A stretch of 64,000 nucleotides of DNA. It comes from Glycine soja (lineage: Eukaryota > Streptophyta > Magnoliopsida > Fabales > Fabaceae). Positions 45,912-56,804 of this stretch are shown here, piece after piece. The notes under the pieces are model-generated. The model made no database searches. It saw only the letters and a list, made by a program, of their open reading frames with translations, and had not been told where the DNA came from. The translations under genes were made by a program, and so were the position numbers. Every line of letters begins with the position of its first letter. The first letter of the stretch is position 1. The DNA lies in assembly GCF_004193775.1 (NCBI RefSeq), contig NC_041008.1:17131731-17195730 (forward strand), in the 5' to 3' direction.

Positions 45912-46859
45912 TTAATTGAACTTTTTAATCCCCACATCATAGAAATAAAAGGAAACAAGGGGTGTGTGTCAACCCATAGACCAACTTCATGTCAACCCAA
46001 AGATGGTCATTTCTAGCCGTGATAACCATGATAACCATGAAGAAAAATTAAACACAAAATCCATTTAGACTTATCTTTTATTTCAAAGAAATTACATTCT
46101 TACAACTCTTTCTATAATTATTTTTACCATTGATAGTAAAAATAAAAGAAAAAAATTACATCAAATTATTAATTTGATAAAACAATAAGCTAAATTATAA
46201 TTTTAGTCTTCTTATAATTTTTAAACATTCATTTTAGTTTTCATATTTAAAAAAAATATGCAATTATGATTCAATTCTCAATTTATATATTTTATTTTTT
46301 ATATTTTAATTATTCATAAATTAAACTATATCTTGAAGATACTTTAAATAAATATTAAATTTATAATTTAATTAGATCAGGATATGCAGAAATAAAAGAT
46401 AGCAAAATTAAAGATTAATTAAACAAAATTGTAAGTTTTCTTGATGTCTAAGGTCACAGAAAAAAAAATAAGGAGAAAAGTTTCATAATGCAAAGGTCAC
46501 TAAACTTAGATGGAGACAGCAGGCCATTGGATACCCAGGCAGGAGTGAAAGAGGTGAATGAGAATAACCTTATATATGTGAATTGTGAAACTAAAGGAAT
46601 TTGGCTCTTGTCCATGAAAGTTAAGACCTCTCGATGTGGTGTTAAGTGAAAATCCTTTTGATAATGATATGTGCACTGTGGAAAATAATTATATTTAGGT
46701 GGCAGCAGATTAAGAGGAGAAGGAAGAGACTTTGAGTCCTTTAGTTGAGCACCAATACACCAAAGACTGAGGTATGTACGTATTAGTGCAAGGTTGTGTA
46801 TAAGAAGCCAAGAAATTTCATAAAAATATATAGTACGTACCAAAAATTTAAAAACAAAA

Positions 46860-47610
46860 TCTTACATTGTCTCAAATCATAAACATCATCAATATCGTCA
46901 TAATAATAATCAGAAATACTATTATCATTAATTATTTCAACCTCACCGTAGAATGTAGTTGCATCGATCAGGTTAAGTCTTAAATGCTGGCAGCATTATG
47001 CAGATGATTGTAACTCAAGTAGAACTTCCAGATTTTCCAAGCCTGCAAAGTATGCAAATTAAAGCGGAATTAATGATTATGACATATACAACAGATCTCA
47101 TGCTCACCAAGTAAATGTAGTTATGATAAGGTTGGTTTGTTGGTTGATCAAAATTGGAAAAGAAGAAAAGAAAAGGTTGTGTTCCAATTTTTCCCATTCT
47201 AATAAAACTAGCAACTAACATTTGGTGATGAAAAAAAAAAAAAGGATTACCAAGTAAACAATAATCAATACATGGAATTTGTGCGAGAATAACCTTCATT
47301 GTATGCGCAACCAGCTGTCCCAGTTGAGACTCTTCAAATCTTTGAAGGCAAAAAAATCTGAGTAATTTATTAGCTAGATACCCATCAAGCAACAAGTGAT
47401 AAAGATTGAATCTGGCCACTCTCCCTGTGGAGGAGTTGCACTTGATTCGTTCCCATTGACAAAAATCTGTGTCAGAATCAAAACGGCCGGGGATTTAAAC
47501 CCAAAAGAGCATCTCTCTCTTCCTTCTAACACCCTTCACAGTGCATCACTTCTATTAAAACAAAAATCATTAAAATCACTCGTAGGCTCTTCGTTTTCAA
47601 CTTCATGATA
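46860..47610 (-). pseudogene. RLP 5' remnant
   Basis: Pieces of RLP exons 1 and 2. At 47395-47540 the sequence matches the LRR N-cap exon of copies A and B (GGAGGAGTTGCACTTGA, then CCAAAAGAGCATCTCTCTC), and at about 46985-47050 the exon 2 region (ACTTCCAGATTTTCC followed by a GCAAAGTATG-type intron start). Several indels, no main LRR exon. It marks a former RLP copy upstream of module U2. Confidence 0.7.
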
Positions 47611-48269
47611 ATAATATCAACGGTCAACCATTGGATGTCAAGTTCACATTTGTACATTCCAAGTTGGATATCAATAAATTTATTTTAATTATAACTTTAA
47701 AAAAAAAAGATTTAAGTCTTATAAATAGGAACAGATAAAATAATAAATTTATAAAATTATAATAAAACCAAGTAGGCATTATCATTGGAAATTAACAACA
47801 TATTTGCACCATATGTAGAGTCTTACACATAGAATCAAATATGCTAAAATATATTTTTTATTTTAGTAAAGTACTCATAAATCATTTTTAGTTTATGTAA
47901 AAAAAATTATCTCCAACCACTCTCAATCTCCATGGTCACTGCCTCTCTTCCTTCTCCCCCTCATTGAACCATGCCTTCATCTCCATGGCCTTCATCCTCC
48001 TTGAAGCCCTTTGCTCCTATAAATAGGTAATTCTGGCGCAAAAATCAAAATGTTATGAAAATGAAAACATGACAATAATGGAAAATGACGTTGGAGGGAG
48101 CTTGAGCTTCGTGGCCAGTATCATATAACATAGTCTAAGAGATTTACAACTTTCATTCTCTGATAAGCATTCTTTCCATTTTCCACATAATAAAGGAAAT
48201 TTCAATTGCATGGTTTCCTTTTTTGGTGTGGTGTGTGACTCAAAATCACAAATGACACAAGTGGAAAGG
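47611..48269. other. Non-coding, no gene seen
   Basis: AT-rich flank between the RLP remnant and the copia element. A pyrimidine-rich stretch lies at 47930-48020. The left border of the copia LTR may lie near 48270. Confidence 0.4.
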
Positions 48270-48750
48270 TGTTAAGTGGTGTTGTCATAACTGTTTTCAA
48301 TTATTATAACTGAATTAGTTTTGGCACCAAAGTATAGCCTTTGTTCCTAGGACTAGTTTTTAGAGTGTATATATACTCTTGATCTTGTAATGCAGAAAAA
48401 GAGTTTTTTTAGACTGCAAAACAGAGGAGTTGCAGAAAATTCAGAGAGTTCAAAAGGAGGTAGTGAGCTAGGTGATTGAGAGAGGTTTTGAAAGGAGAAA
48501 CCAAGAGAGATCAAAGCTAGTTGTTGCTTGTATTGAACTTGTAATTTCATGATCAATGTGATGATGATGAGCTGCTCTTTCCCGTGGATGTAGGCACATT
48601 GTCGAACCACGTAAATCTTTGGGTTCTTGCTCTGCTGTGCGTGTTTGCTGTGTTTTCTTTTTTTTTTTTATCTTGTGCAGGTTCTAAGAGAAACAGAACT
48701 TATACAACCACCAACAAGTGGCGCCATCTGTGGGGAATCAAGATCAAGAA

Positions 48751-49600
48751 AAATAGGAACAACAAAGTACAATATTGAGAAGTTTTCAGGGGAAAATGAC
48801 TTCGGGTTATGGAGAATCAAGATGGAAGCAATCTTGATTCAACATGGCTGTGTAGAAGCTCTTAAAGGAGAAAAAAGGATGTCTGAATCTCTAAGCTCAA
48901 AGGAGAAATCAGAGATGATTGATAGAGCCAGAAGTGCAATCATTCTATGCCTTGGAGATAAAGCTTTAAGAGAAGTTGCAAGAGAAAAGACAGCAGCCTC
49001 AATGTGGTTGAAACTGGAGTCATTGTATATGACAAAGTCCCTTGCAAATCGGCTATGCTTGAAGCAACAACTGTACGCCTTCAAGATGACAGAGTCAAGA
49101 ACAACCACTTAACAATTGGCTTATTTCAACAAGATTCTTGATGATTTGGAAAATATTGAAGTAAAGCTTAAAGAGGAGGATAAAGCTTTTTTGCTTCTGA
49201 ATTCCTTACCAAAAACCTTTGAACATTTCAAGGATGCAGTTCTTTATGGCAAAGATCAAGACATTACCCTAGAAGAAGTCCAGACCTCAATAAGGACCAA
49301 GGAGATGCAAAAACAGCAAGACTCCAAATATGAGGATAATGGTGAAAGCCTGAACATTTCAAGGGTAAGGAGTGAAAAGAAGGGAACAAGAGGAAAGAAG
49401 TCCAGATCAAGGTCAAGGGATTCAAAGAATGGTTAGAAAACAAAGTTCAAATGCTTTAATTGTCACAAAACTGGTCATTTCAAGAAAGACTGCCCGGACA
49501 AGATCAAGAAAGGATCTTTGGACTCTGCTGACATAGTTGAAGCCTCTGAAGGTTATGAGAGTGCAGGTGTTTTAGTAGCTTCTAATACCAAAACACAAAC
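48751..49600 (+). pseudogene. Copia gag
   Basis: Reads KYNIEKFSGENDFGLWRIKM, the typical copia gag (UBN2-type) start, with no ATG just before it (ATA at 48751). A TAA at about 49111 and a TAG at about 49434 interrupt it. The zinc knuckle is readable at about 49447-49500 (CFNCHKTGHFKKDC). Part of the element 48270-51288. Confidence 0.85.
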
Positions 49601-51288
49601 AGAATGAATTATGGATTCTGGATGCTCATATCACAGCAGCCCGAGAAAGGACTATTTTGAGACCCTAGAACTAAAACCAGCAAGAGTTGTACTGCTAGGA
49701 GACAACTACCCCTGCAAGGTACAAGGCATTGGAACTGTGAGACTAAAGATGTTTGATAACAGAGAGTATCTACTGAAAAATGTAAGGTACATTCCAGAAC
49801 TCAAAAGAAATCTTATTTCCATAAACATGTTTCATGATCTAGGATATTCAACTAGAATTTTAAATGGTGTTCTTAAGATTTCAAATGGATCTTTAATCAT
49901 AGCTAAGGGTAACAAGAATAAAAGTAATGGCTTGTTTATTCTTGAAGGTTCCACGATTGTTGGACATGCATCGGTAGCTAGTAATACATTGATTGATAAA
50001 ACTAAACTTTGGCATTTGAGATTAGGTCATGTTAGTGAAAGAGGATTGCATGAACTTGAGAAACAAAATCTGTTAGGTGGTGATAAACTAGATAAACTTG
50101 AATTTTGTGATCATTGTGTGCTTGGTAAATCACATAGAATAAGCTTTGGCACGGGTATTCATGTTTCATCTAGGCCTTTTGAGTATGTGCATTCAGATTT
50201 ATGAGGACCATCTAGAGTGAAAACTCATGGTTGAAGCTCATACTTTCTCACCATCATAGATGATTTCTCAAGAAGAGTATGGTTGTATGTTTTGAAAAAT
50301 AAGTTAGAAGCTTTTCAAAAATTCAGAGAATGACATACTCTTGTTGGAAATCAACTTGGTACAAAATTAAAAGTTTTAAGGACTGACAATGGCCTGCAGT
50401 TCGTTTCAGAGCAGTTCAATGAGTTTTGCAGGAAAATAGGCATCAAAAGGCACAAAATAGTCCCTCACACACCACAACAGAATGGTTTGGCAGAAAGAAT
50501 GAATAAGACCATTTTGGAAAGAGTGAGGTGCATAACTTCTAAGTGCAGGACTGCCAAAGACCTTTTGGGGAGAAGCTGCAAACACAACAGCATATTTGAT
50601 TAATAGATGTCCATCATCAGCCTTAGGTTTCAAGACACTAATGGAAGCTTGGAGTGGTGAACCACCTGATTATTCAGGATTAAAGGTGTTTGGATCACTG
50701 GCTTTTGCTCATGTTAAACAAGGAAAGCTGGATGCAAGGGGTATAAAGTGTGTGTTCATTGGCTATCCTGAAGGAGTTAAGGGGTACAAGCTATGGAAAT
50801 TGGAACCTGGTGAGACAAGATGCATCATCAGCAGGGATATAACCTTTGATGAGAACAGAATGACAATGCTAAGTAAGGAACAGAAGGATAACAGATCAAG
50901 TTGTGAGAGTACCAATTTTGAGGTGGAGCATTCTGAGATTTTAGATCATGACAGTGGAAATACTATTGATCACACTGATCAAGGAGAAGCTGGAGATAAT
51001 GAAGAGCTGGCTACTCAACATGACTTGTCCAATTATCAATTGACTAGAGATAGAGAAAAAAGGGTGATAAAGCCTCCAAAGAGGTATGGTCATGCTGATA
51101 TTATCTGCTATGCCTTGAGTGTTGCTGAGGAGATTCAAAATACAAAACCAAAGACCTGGAGGGAAGCAATTAAAAGTGAAGACAATCAGCTGTGGCTTCA
51201 GGCAATGAGTGAGGAAATGGAATCCTTGAGAAAGAACAAGACCTGGATACTTGTGGATCAACCCAAGAAGCAGAGGGCTGTATTATTG
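49601..51288 (+). pseudogene. Copia protease and integrase, truncated before reverse transcriptase
   Basis: Protease motif MDSGCSYHSSPRKDYFE at 49611. GAG-pre-integrase and zinc-binding residues at about 50010-50200 (LWHLRLGHVSERGLHEL, then FCDHCVLGKSHR). The integrase core shows its acidic residues in TIIDDFSRRVW, VLRTDNG and NGLAERMNKT, but with in-frame TGA codons at about 50202, 50232 and 50332 and a frame break near 50560. A 231-residue frame (50596-51291) covers the end of integrase (VFGSLAFAHVKQGKLDARG) and the first RT residues (MESLRKNKTWILVDQPKK). Confidence 0.85.
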
Positions 51289-51588
51289 TAGTTGTAGTTG
51301 TAGTATGACTAACCACAATGAGTGTACAAGCTGCACAATGTTTTTCATCAGAAAAATTAAGCCTTTCTTACTACCAGTATGCTCATACTGAAGGAAATCT
51401 ATCACTATTGTGAACTTTCCTATATTGTTATGTAATTTTTACATGAATTTAAAAATATATTTTAATTCATATAATAATTAATAAATAATGTTATTGAGCA
51501 TGCTGAGCACATGTATATAAATGATCTTCAAATGAACATCTTAGACAGCATAATATGCCTACAACGCAGAAAAGTCATTAACAAATAC

Positions 51589-51681
51589 CTTGGACAGACC
51601 AGTTAACCATGCATCCCTAACTTTAGGAATGATTAGAATATGGGTAGGAGCTTGTGGATCTATGTCCCTAAAGGCAAGGAC
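51589..51681 (-). pseudogene. Single exon of a HINT-type (HIT family) nucleotide-binding protein
   Basis: Exactly 93 bp (31 codons, phase 0) encoding VLAF, FRDIDPQAPTHILIIPK and VRDAWLTGLSK, which matches the HIT-domain core of plant histidine triad nucleotide-binding proteins. HINT proteins normally read RDGLTxLSK here; this copy has one extra codon (AW for G). It is flanked by good splice signals: TTTGACAG before and GTATTTGT after. The exon with the catalytic HxHxH motif and the first exon are not found nearby, so this is an orphan captured or left-behind exon. Confidence 0.8.
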
Positions 51682-52134
51682 CTGTCAAACAGAAAATAAA
51701 AGATGAAAGGTTATAATACTTCTTTAAATAATATTTTAGCTAGTTTCAAAGTCTCGTTTTACTTATTTAAACGAATGTTGTCAAGGCATTAAACAAAACA
51801 AGAATATAAGAGCAGTAGAAAACTAACATAGGAGATTACTGAGAGTTTGGAATATCCATATACATACAATAATAAGCAAAAAAATTTAGAAATTGGCTAT
51901 ATGCCAAACAATCCATCAGACCCCTCTTAAGGGAATGGGTGAAAGTCCCCCAAAACCCTATCATGATTCCACAAAGTGGAATTCATGTGGAGGGTTTCAG
52001 AGACCCGCCAATACTGGAATGTTTGAGTGTCCAGATTTCTTTGCAGTGGACATAAGTGGCTCAAAGAGTAGGGTTGAGCGGAAAATTTAAAACACAACGC
52101 ATACCTTCAAAAGAGGGGCAAGCTATGAAAAAAT

Positions 52135-52588
52135 GCACAAAGGGATCATTTCATCACAACATGCTAGAGTCAACATGAACCCACATTGCCTGCCACAACC
52201 AATACCAAGTAATCAAGAGAGAGAGCACAACACACAATGGTAGCATGAAAAAATGCACAAAGGGATCATTTCATCACAACATCCTAGAGTGGACATGAAC
52301 CCACATTGCCTGCCACACCCAATACCAAGTAATCAATCTCACAGCCATTCTCCATTATAACTTGTAAGCCTTTCAACCACCATAAAATATGTGTACTTGT
52401 TCGCCTCACATTTAGTTTGTCACATCCTTGATTAAATATACAAATTATTGTAAATTTTAAACTATTAAAATGAAAAAAAAAATCGCTCTCTATATATAAT
52501 TCAATATTTTAATCTTTTTGAGATTTGACGTTTAAAATCGTTTAACGTTTTTAGGATTAGATCTTTTAAAACCACTACAGAATTGAAA
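52135..52588. repeat. Copy of the exonuclease-flank sequence with 120-bp tandem duplication
   Basis: Shares long stretches with 3890-4330, such as AATACCAAGTAATCAATCTC and TTTTAAAACCACTACAGAAT. The first part is duplicated with a 120-bp period. It shows that exonuclease-module DNA once extended to, or was copied to, the RLP cluster. Confidence 0.8.
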
Positions 52589-52932
52589 TCATATTAATTA
52601 ACCTGTTTGAAAATTTCAAGTTGAATCTATTTAATAAGAAGTTTAATATTTGTTAATGTGATCTCCCGGGAAAGGTTATCACATATCCCAAATAGCATAT
52701 TTATGTAGATTACGTGAAAGGATTTCAAGTCGATGGACAAGAGGAAAAGCTCTACTTCTTGCTAAAGAAGGTCTTTCTAGTGTGATATAAAAACATTGAT
52801 GAACATGTCCAATGCCCTATAATTCATATTACTTTCATACGACATATATGTGACCTTTATTATATTGTATCAAACTTAGAGCAAACAAACATGAAACTCA
52901 TTCTAGATATACAACTTAATATATTACACATT

Positions 52933-55900
52933 TCAAATTTTAAAAACCTTGCTACAATTATCCATGATAAAGTAGTAGCAATTCATGCTTGCCAATTCCA
53001 TGTAGTAAAACCATGCCCGTCTCCAATAAGGATTGATGTATAAAGCTGCTGCAGTTACCAACAATGCTGATGTGTATGACACGACAAAGCTCACAAAAAA
53101 AAAATACATATCCACCAAAGTATCATAGTGTCCATCAGTGTCAGAGTCATTTGGGATAACAGTAGGTGGAGGGTTGCAACTCTTTGGCAGTGGAAGTCCA
53201 CAAAGGAACGGGTTACCCTCATAGCTGCTTTCATCAAATGTGGAAAATTGTCCTTTAAATTCAGGTGTTGGACCTGATAAGTTATTGTGTGCCACACTAA
53301 ATACTGCAAGTGAGGTTAACGTGGTCAGTTGAGGAGGAATTTGACCGTTCAACATGTTAAAAGAAAGATCCAAACTCTCTGTTTGTACCAAATGGGAGAA
53401 CGTAGCTGGAATTTTCCCTGTTAAATCATTGTGGGATAAGTTCAATGTATGAATTTTTGTCAAGTTTCCAAGCTCAGATGGGATATTTCCTTTCAGTTTG
53501 TTGTGGGATAAGTCAATTCCTGACATATAAGCAAGGATGCTCCCCATGTAAGTGTATGTTCTTTTCTTTGAAGTGAAATTGGCTTTCTCTTGAACATATG
53601 GTAATAATTGAAATCTGCTATATTTATTACGGACCAGGTAACGTCCCATTGGCCAACCATGAAGATATCGCCACAATCTGGGAGAGTCCTCAACCTCAAA
53701 AGGCATTTTACCCAAACAATTGGGTATTGCACCAGAAAAATTGTTATGAGAAAGGTCTAGTATGCTTAAATCTGCCAATTGGCATAACTGCTTTGGTATA
53801 TCTCCAATAAAGTGATTACCTTTCAAAAAGAGAAAATTCAACCTTGTATAACTAAGGTTCTGTATCAAACCTTGAATGTTGTTGGATATTTCATTGTAGC
53901 TAAGGTCTAACATCACTAAAGAAGAGTTTTCATTCAACATTCTTTTTGACAATCCACTTAAATGATTGTTGCTCAAATGCATAAATTCCACGGGAGAATT
54001 TGCAAATGATGGAACATGACCAGTCAAATTATTTTGGCTGAGATCTAAATAAGTTAGATGTTCAAGTTCTCCCAACTCTAATGGAATGGATCCTTCAAAA
54101 TGGTTATTGGACAAATAAAGTTCTTCCAGCCCAGACAAGTTTTTTATTAGACCTGGAATCTTTCCCACCAAATGATTATTGCTTACATCCAATGAAATGA
54201 TGGATGCATGAAAAATGCTGTTTGGGAGTCTACCAATAAAGCCATTATCGTTCAACAACAAGGTCTTCAAACCATTAGGGATTGTCAAAATAGGTCCCTC
54301 AAACATATTGTTTGAAAGTATCAAGAATTGGAGTGGGTGCCCATCTCCAAATATGCTCTCAGGTATTTTTCCTGACAATTGGTTCCCAGAAAGATCTAAT
54401 GAATACAGTAAGCTCATTTGGCCTAACTCACTAGGGATTGATCCTTGGATGTTGTTTCTAGACAAGTGTAGATATTGCAAATTTGGATAAACTGAACTGA
54501 TATTGTTGCTAGGAATTTGGCCATTTATGGTATTGTCAGACACATCAATTGCTTGTATGTTAGGAAGAGGACTCATTGGTAGCTGAAAAGTACCGGTGAA
54601 AGAGCAATTCCTAAACAAAGCTTCGGTCATTTTTGTGTTGTTTTCCAACAACCAAAGAGGAAATTCTCCTTCCAACTTCCAATCACTCAAATCTATATTG
54701 GTTAAACTGTTTTGGTAAAGAAGAAAGTTTGGGAGAGGAAGAGATTTAGTCTCAGTTGTCGAAGACACAAAAAGCTCTTGTAATTGAAATTTTGGAATCC
54801 ATGTTTGCAAACTATGATGCGAGTCCAATAAGAATTTGTTTCCATGGCCATAGATGAACTTGATCTTTGAAAGATTGGCAAATGGAGTGAAAGACACAGG
54901 AATTTCAAATTGGTTTCCTATGAAACCAAAATATTCAAGTGATGTAAGGCTTGCAAGGTTAGAATCAAAATTTCCTATAAAGTGATTATAAGAAATTTCC
55001 AACTTCCGAAGAGATGTCATGTTAACAAAAGATGAGGGAAGTGGTCCCTCAAATTCGTTTTCGGATAGATCTAACTCCTCCAACTTCTTTAGCTTAAACC
55101 AATCTGAAAAATGAAATTTTGACAAATAAATAAATAAATCCATCTTATTTGTGAAATAATGAAAAAGGGCGATAATAATTGACCAAACTAAGAAAAACTT
55201 GTATACAATAAATGTGATGAATAACAAAAGAGTAAAAATCAAATATACATGCAATTACCCGTGGGAGGAAGGGTGCCATTTATATCACATTGTTGAAGAG
55301 ACAAAACTTTTAAAGATGTCAATTCCCCGATATTTTTTAAAAACTCATTTTGCAGGTAATAATTGTTGTCCAATATCAAATGTTCTAGGTTACTTAAACC
55401 ATGAAAATCTGCAGAAAAGAGAAAATGATACAAAGCTTAATTAGTTTAAGATAAAGGGCATTAATTTATATAGAGAAATTAGAAACTACCTTGAACAACA
55501 ATTGTTATTTTGTTTCAGTCATTTTAATTGTTTTGGTTTTTATAATTGTTTCAGCTGTTTTTATAAGTAATAATTATCAATATGCATAATAGAGCATGAT
55601 GATAAATATCTCATCCTACGTTTTCATCTCCATCCTCACTCTTATCTTCGCCCTGCATCTCTATCAAAAGGTAAAAAAATTTATGCACCCGATCTCTCGG
55701 GGTTATATATATATATGTCCCTTGTCCATTTTTTTTCACTAAGAGTGACTATTACTTCTAATTTTATCAGAAGTACCCCAAAAAACAAAAATGACTATTA
55801 CATTAAAATAATAAATTTATGGATATTTTTTGTCTATTTTAAAATTTAAAATTAATTTTAAATGTCATTATATTGAATAAACCATAAAACATGCAATGAT

Positions 55901-56756
55901 TTACAAGATAAAGTCAACCCATTACAATAAAAAAATGTCCTCATAAAAAGATTAAATATAATTTTAGAAAACATAGTTAACAACTTAAACTTTAAAAAAC
56001 AGAAATAGTAGGAGAAATCAAAGATAGAAAATATATTTAATTATAATCACCACAATTATTTCTTATTTTATTTAAAAATTTATAAAATGATACGAGAAAT
56101 TGATGTTTAAAATTTAAACGGATTTAACTTCTGTTAAATTTAAAGTTTCTTGTAATTTTCAAATGTTAAATAATAATAGCATTTAAATATATTATAATTA
56201 TAGTCTATAAATTATTAATTTTATAATATATGTGGTTTAATTAATATAATAATAACATATTTTTATATTAAAAAATTTATTTAAATATAATTTCAACAAA
56301 ACCATAATATTTTTTATTTTTATGATTATACATGATAGTTGAAATTATTGAATATATTTTTATAAATAAAGGATATAAAATATATATAAATGAGTAGTTA
56401 TTAAAAAAATGTGTAAGAATAAAATAATAAAAGGAAAAGAAATGAAAAAAAAATGAGAGAGGGAAAAAGTGAGAAGGAGTTGGGCCAGATAGCAGTTATG
56501 TTTCTTAGAAAATAGAAGAGCGAGAAATATTTTTTAAAAAATAAAAGATAAGTAAAGAGAAAAAAAGTTAGAAAAAATTGAGCAGTAATTTTTTTTCCTT
56601 AAATTGTGATGTGTGTTCTATAAACAAAACCTAATTTTCTTGTTGTATAATACAATAATTGTTTTGATATAGTACATAAATATTTATTACAGTACATAAA
56701 AATATACAATGTTATAACAATAACATATAATAATTTTTTCTAATAAAATGATAAAG

Positions 56757-56804
<48 letters not shown>

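Larger units (their letters stand above)
39736..46512. repeat. Upstream module U2 (second copy, block A)
   Basis: Repeats the U1 sequence from GGTTGACGCGCTTAATTAAT to a final TCACTAAACTTAGATGGAGAC. It is longer than U1 because of three extra inserts (42477-43216, about 43775-44205, about 44590-45911) and a stretch near 41330-41460 shared with 63865-64000. No RLP body lies between U1 and U2, so an RLP copy was probably lost there. Confidence 0.75.
48270..51288 (+). mobile_element. Truncated Ty1/copia retrotransposon
   Basis: A putative 5' LTR (48270-48716, TGTTAAG...CCAACA, TATA-like GTATATATACT at 48367) is followed by AGTGGCGCCATCTGTGGGG, a primer-binding-type sequence, then gag, protease, GAG-pre-integrase, integrase and only the first codons of reverse transcriptase. 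Homology stops abruptly at about 51280 (PKKQRAV). The polymerase, RNase H and 3' LTR are gone. No target duplication can be assessed. Several nonsense codons interrupt the frame. Confidence 0.85.
51289..52592. other. Junction region between copia remnant and block B
   Basis: Holds the HINT exon, an unassigned stretch (51690-52090, with an open frame at 51893-52090 that I do not recognise) and, from about 52127, DNA homologous to the exonuclease 5' flank at 3890-4330. The latter carries a 120-bp tandem duplication (ATGAAAAAATGCACAAAGG at 52135 and 52255). It stops at 52588, where block B begins. Confidence 0.6.

Noticed and set aside
46454..46843. 129-codon minus-strand frame near the RLP remnant
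   Set aside because: No resemblance to RLP or any family I know. It lies in degenerate flank and is probably chance.
47015..47419. 134-codon minus-strand frame over the RLP remnant
   Set aside because: It reads RLP intron and exon pieces in a wrong frame. The N-cap motif is not in this frame.
51893..52090. 65-codon plus-strand frame with several Pro, Cys and Gly
   Set aside because: I do not recognise it. No flanking evidence of a gene, so not called.
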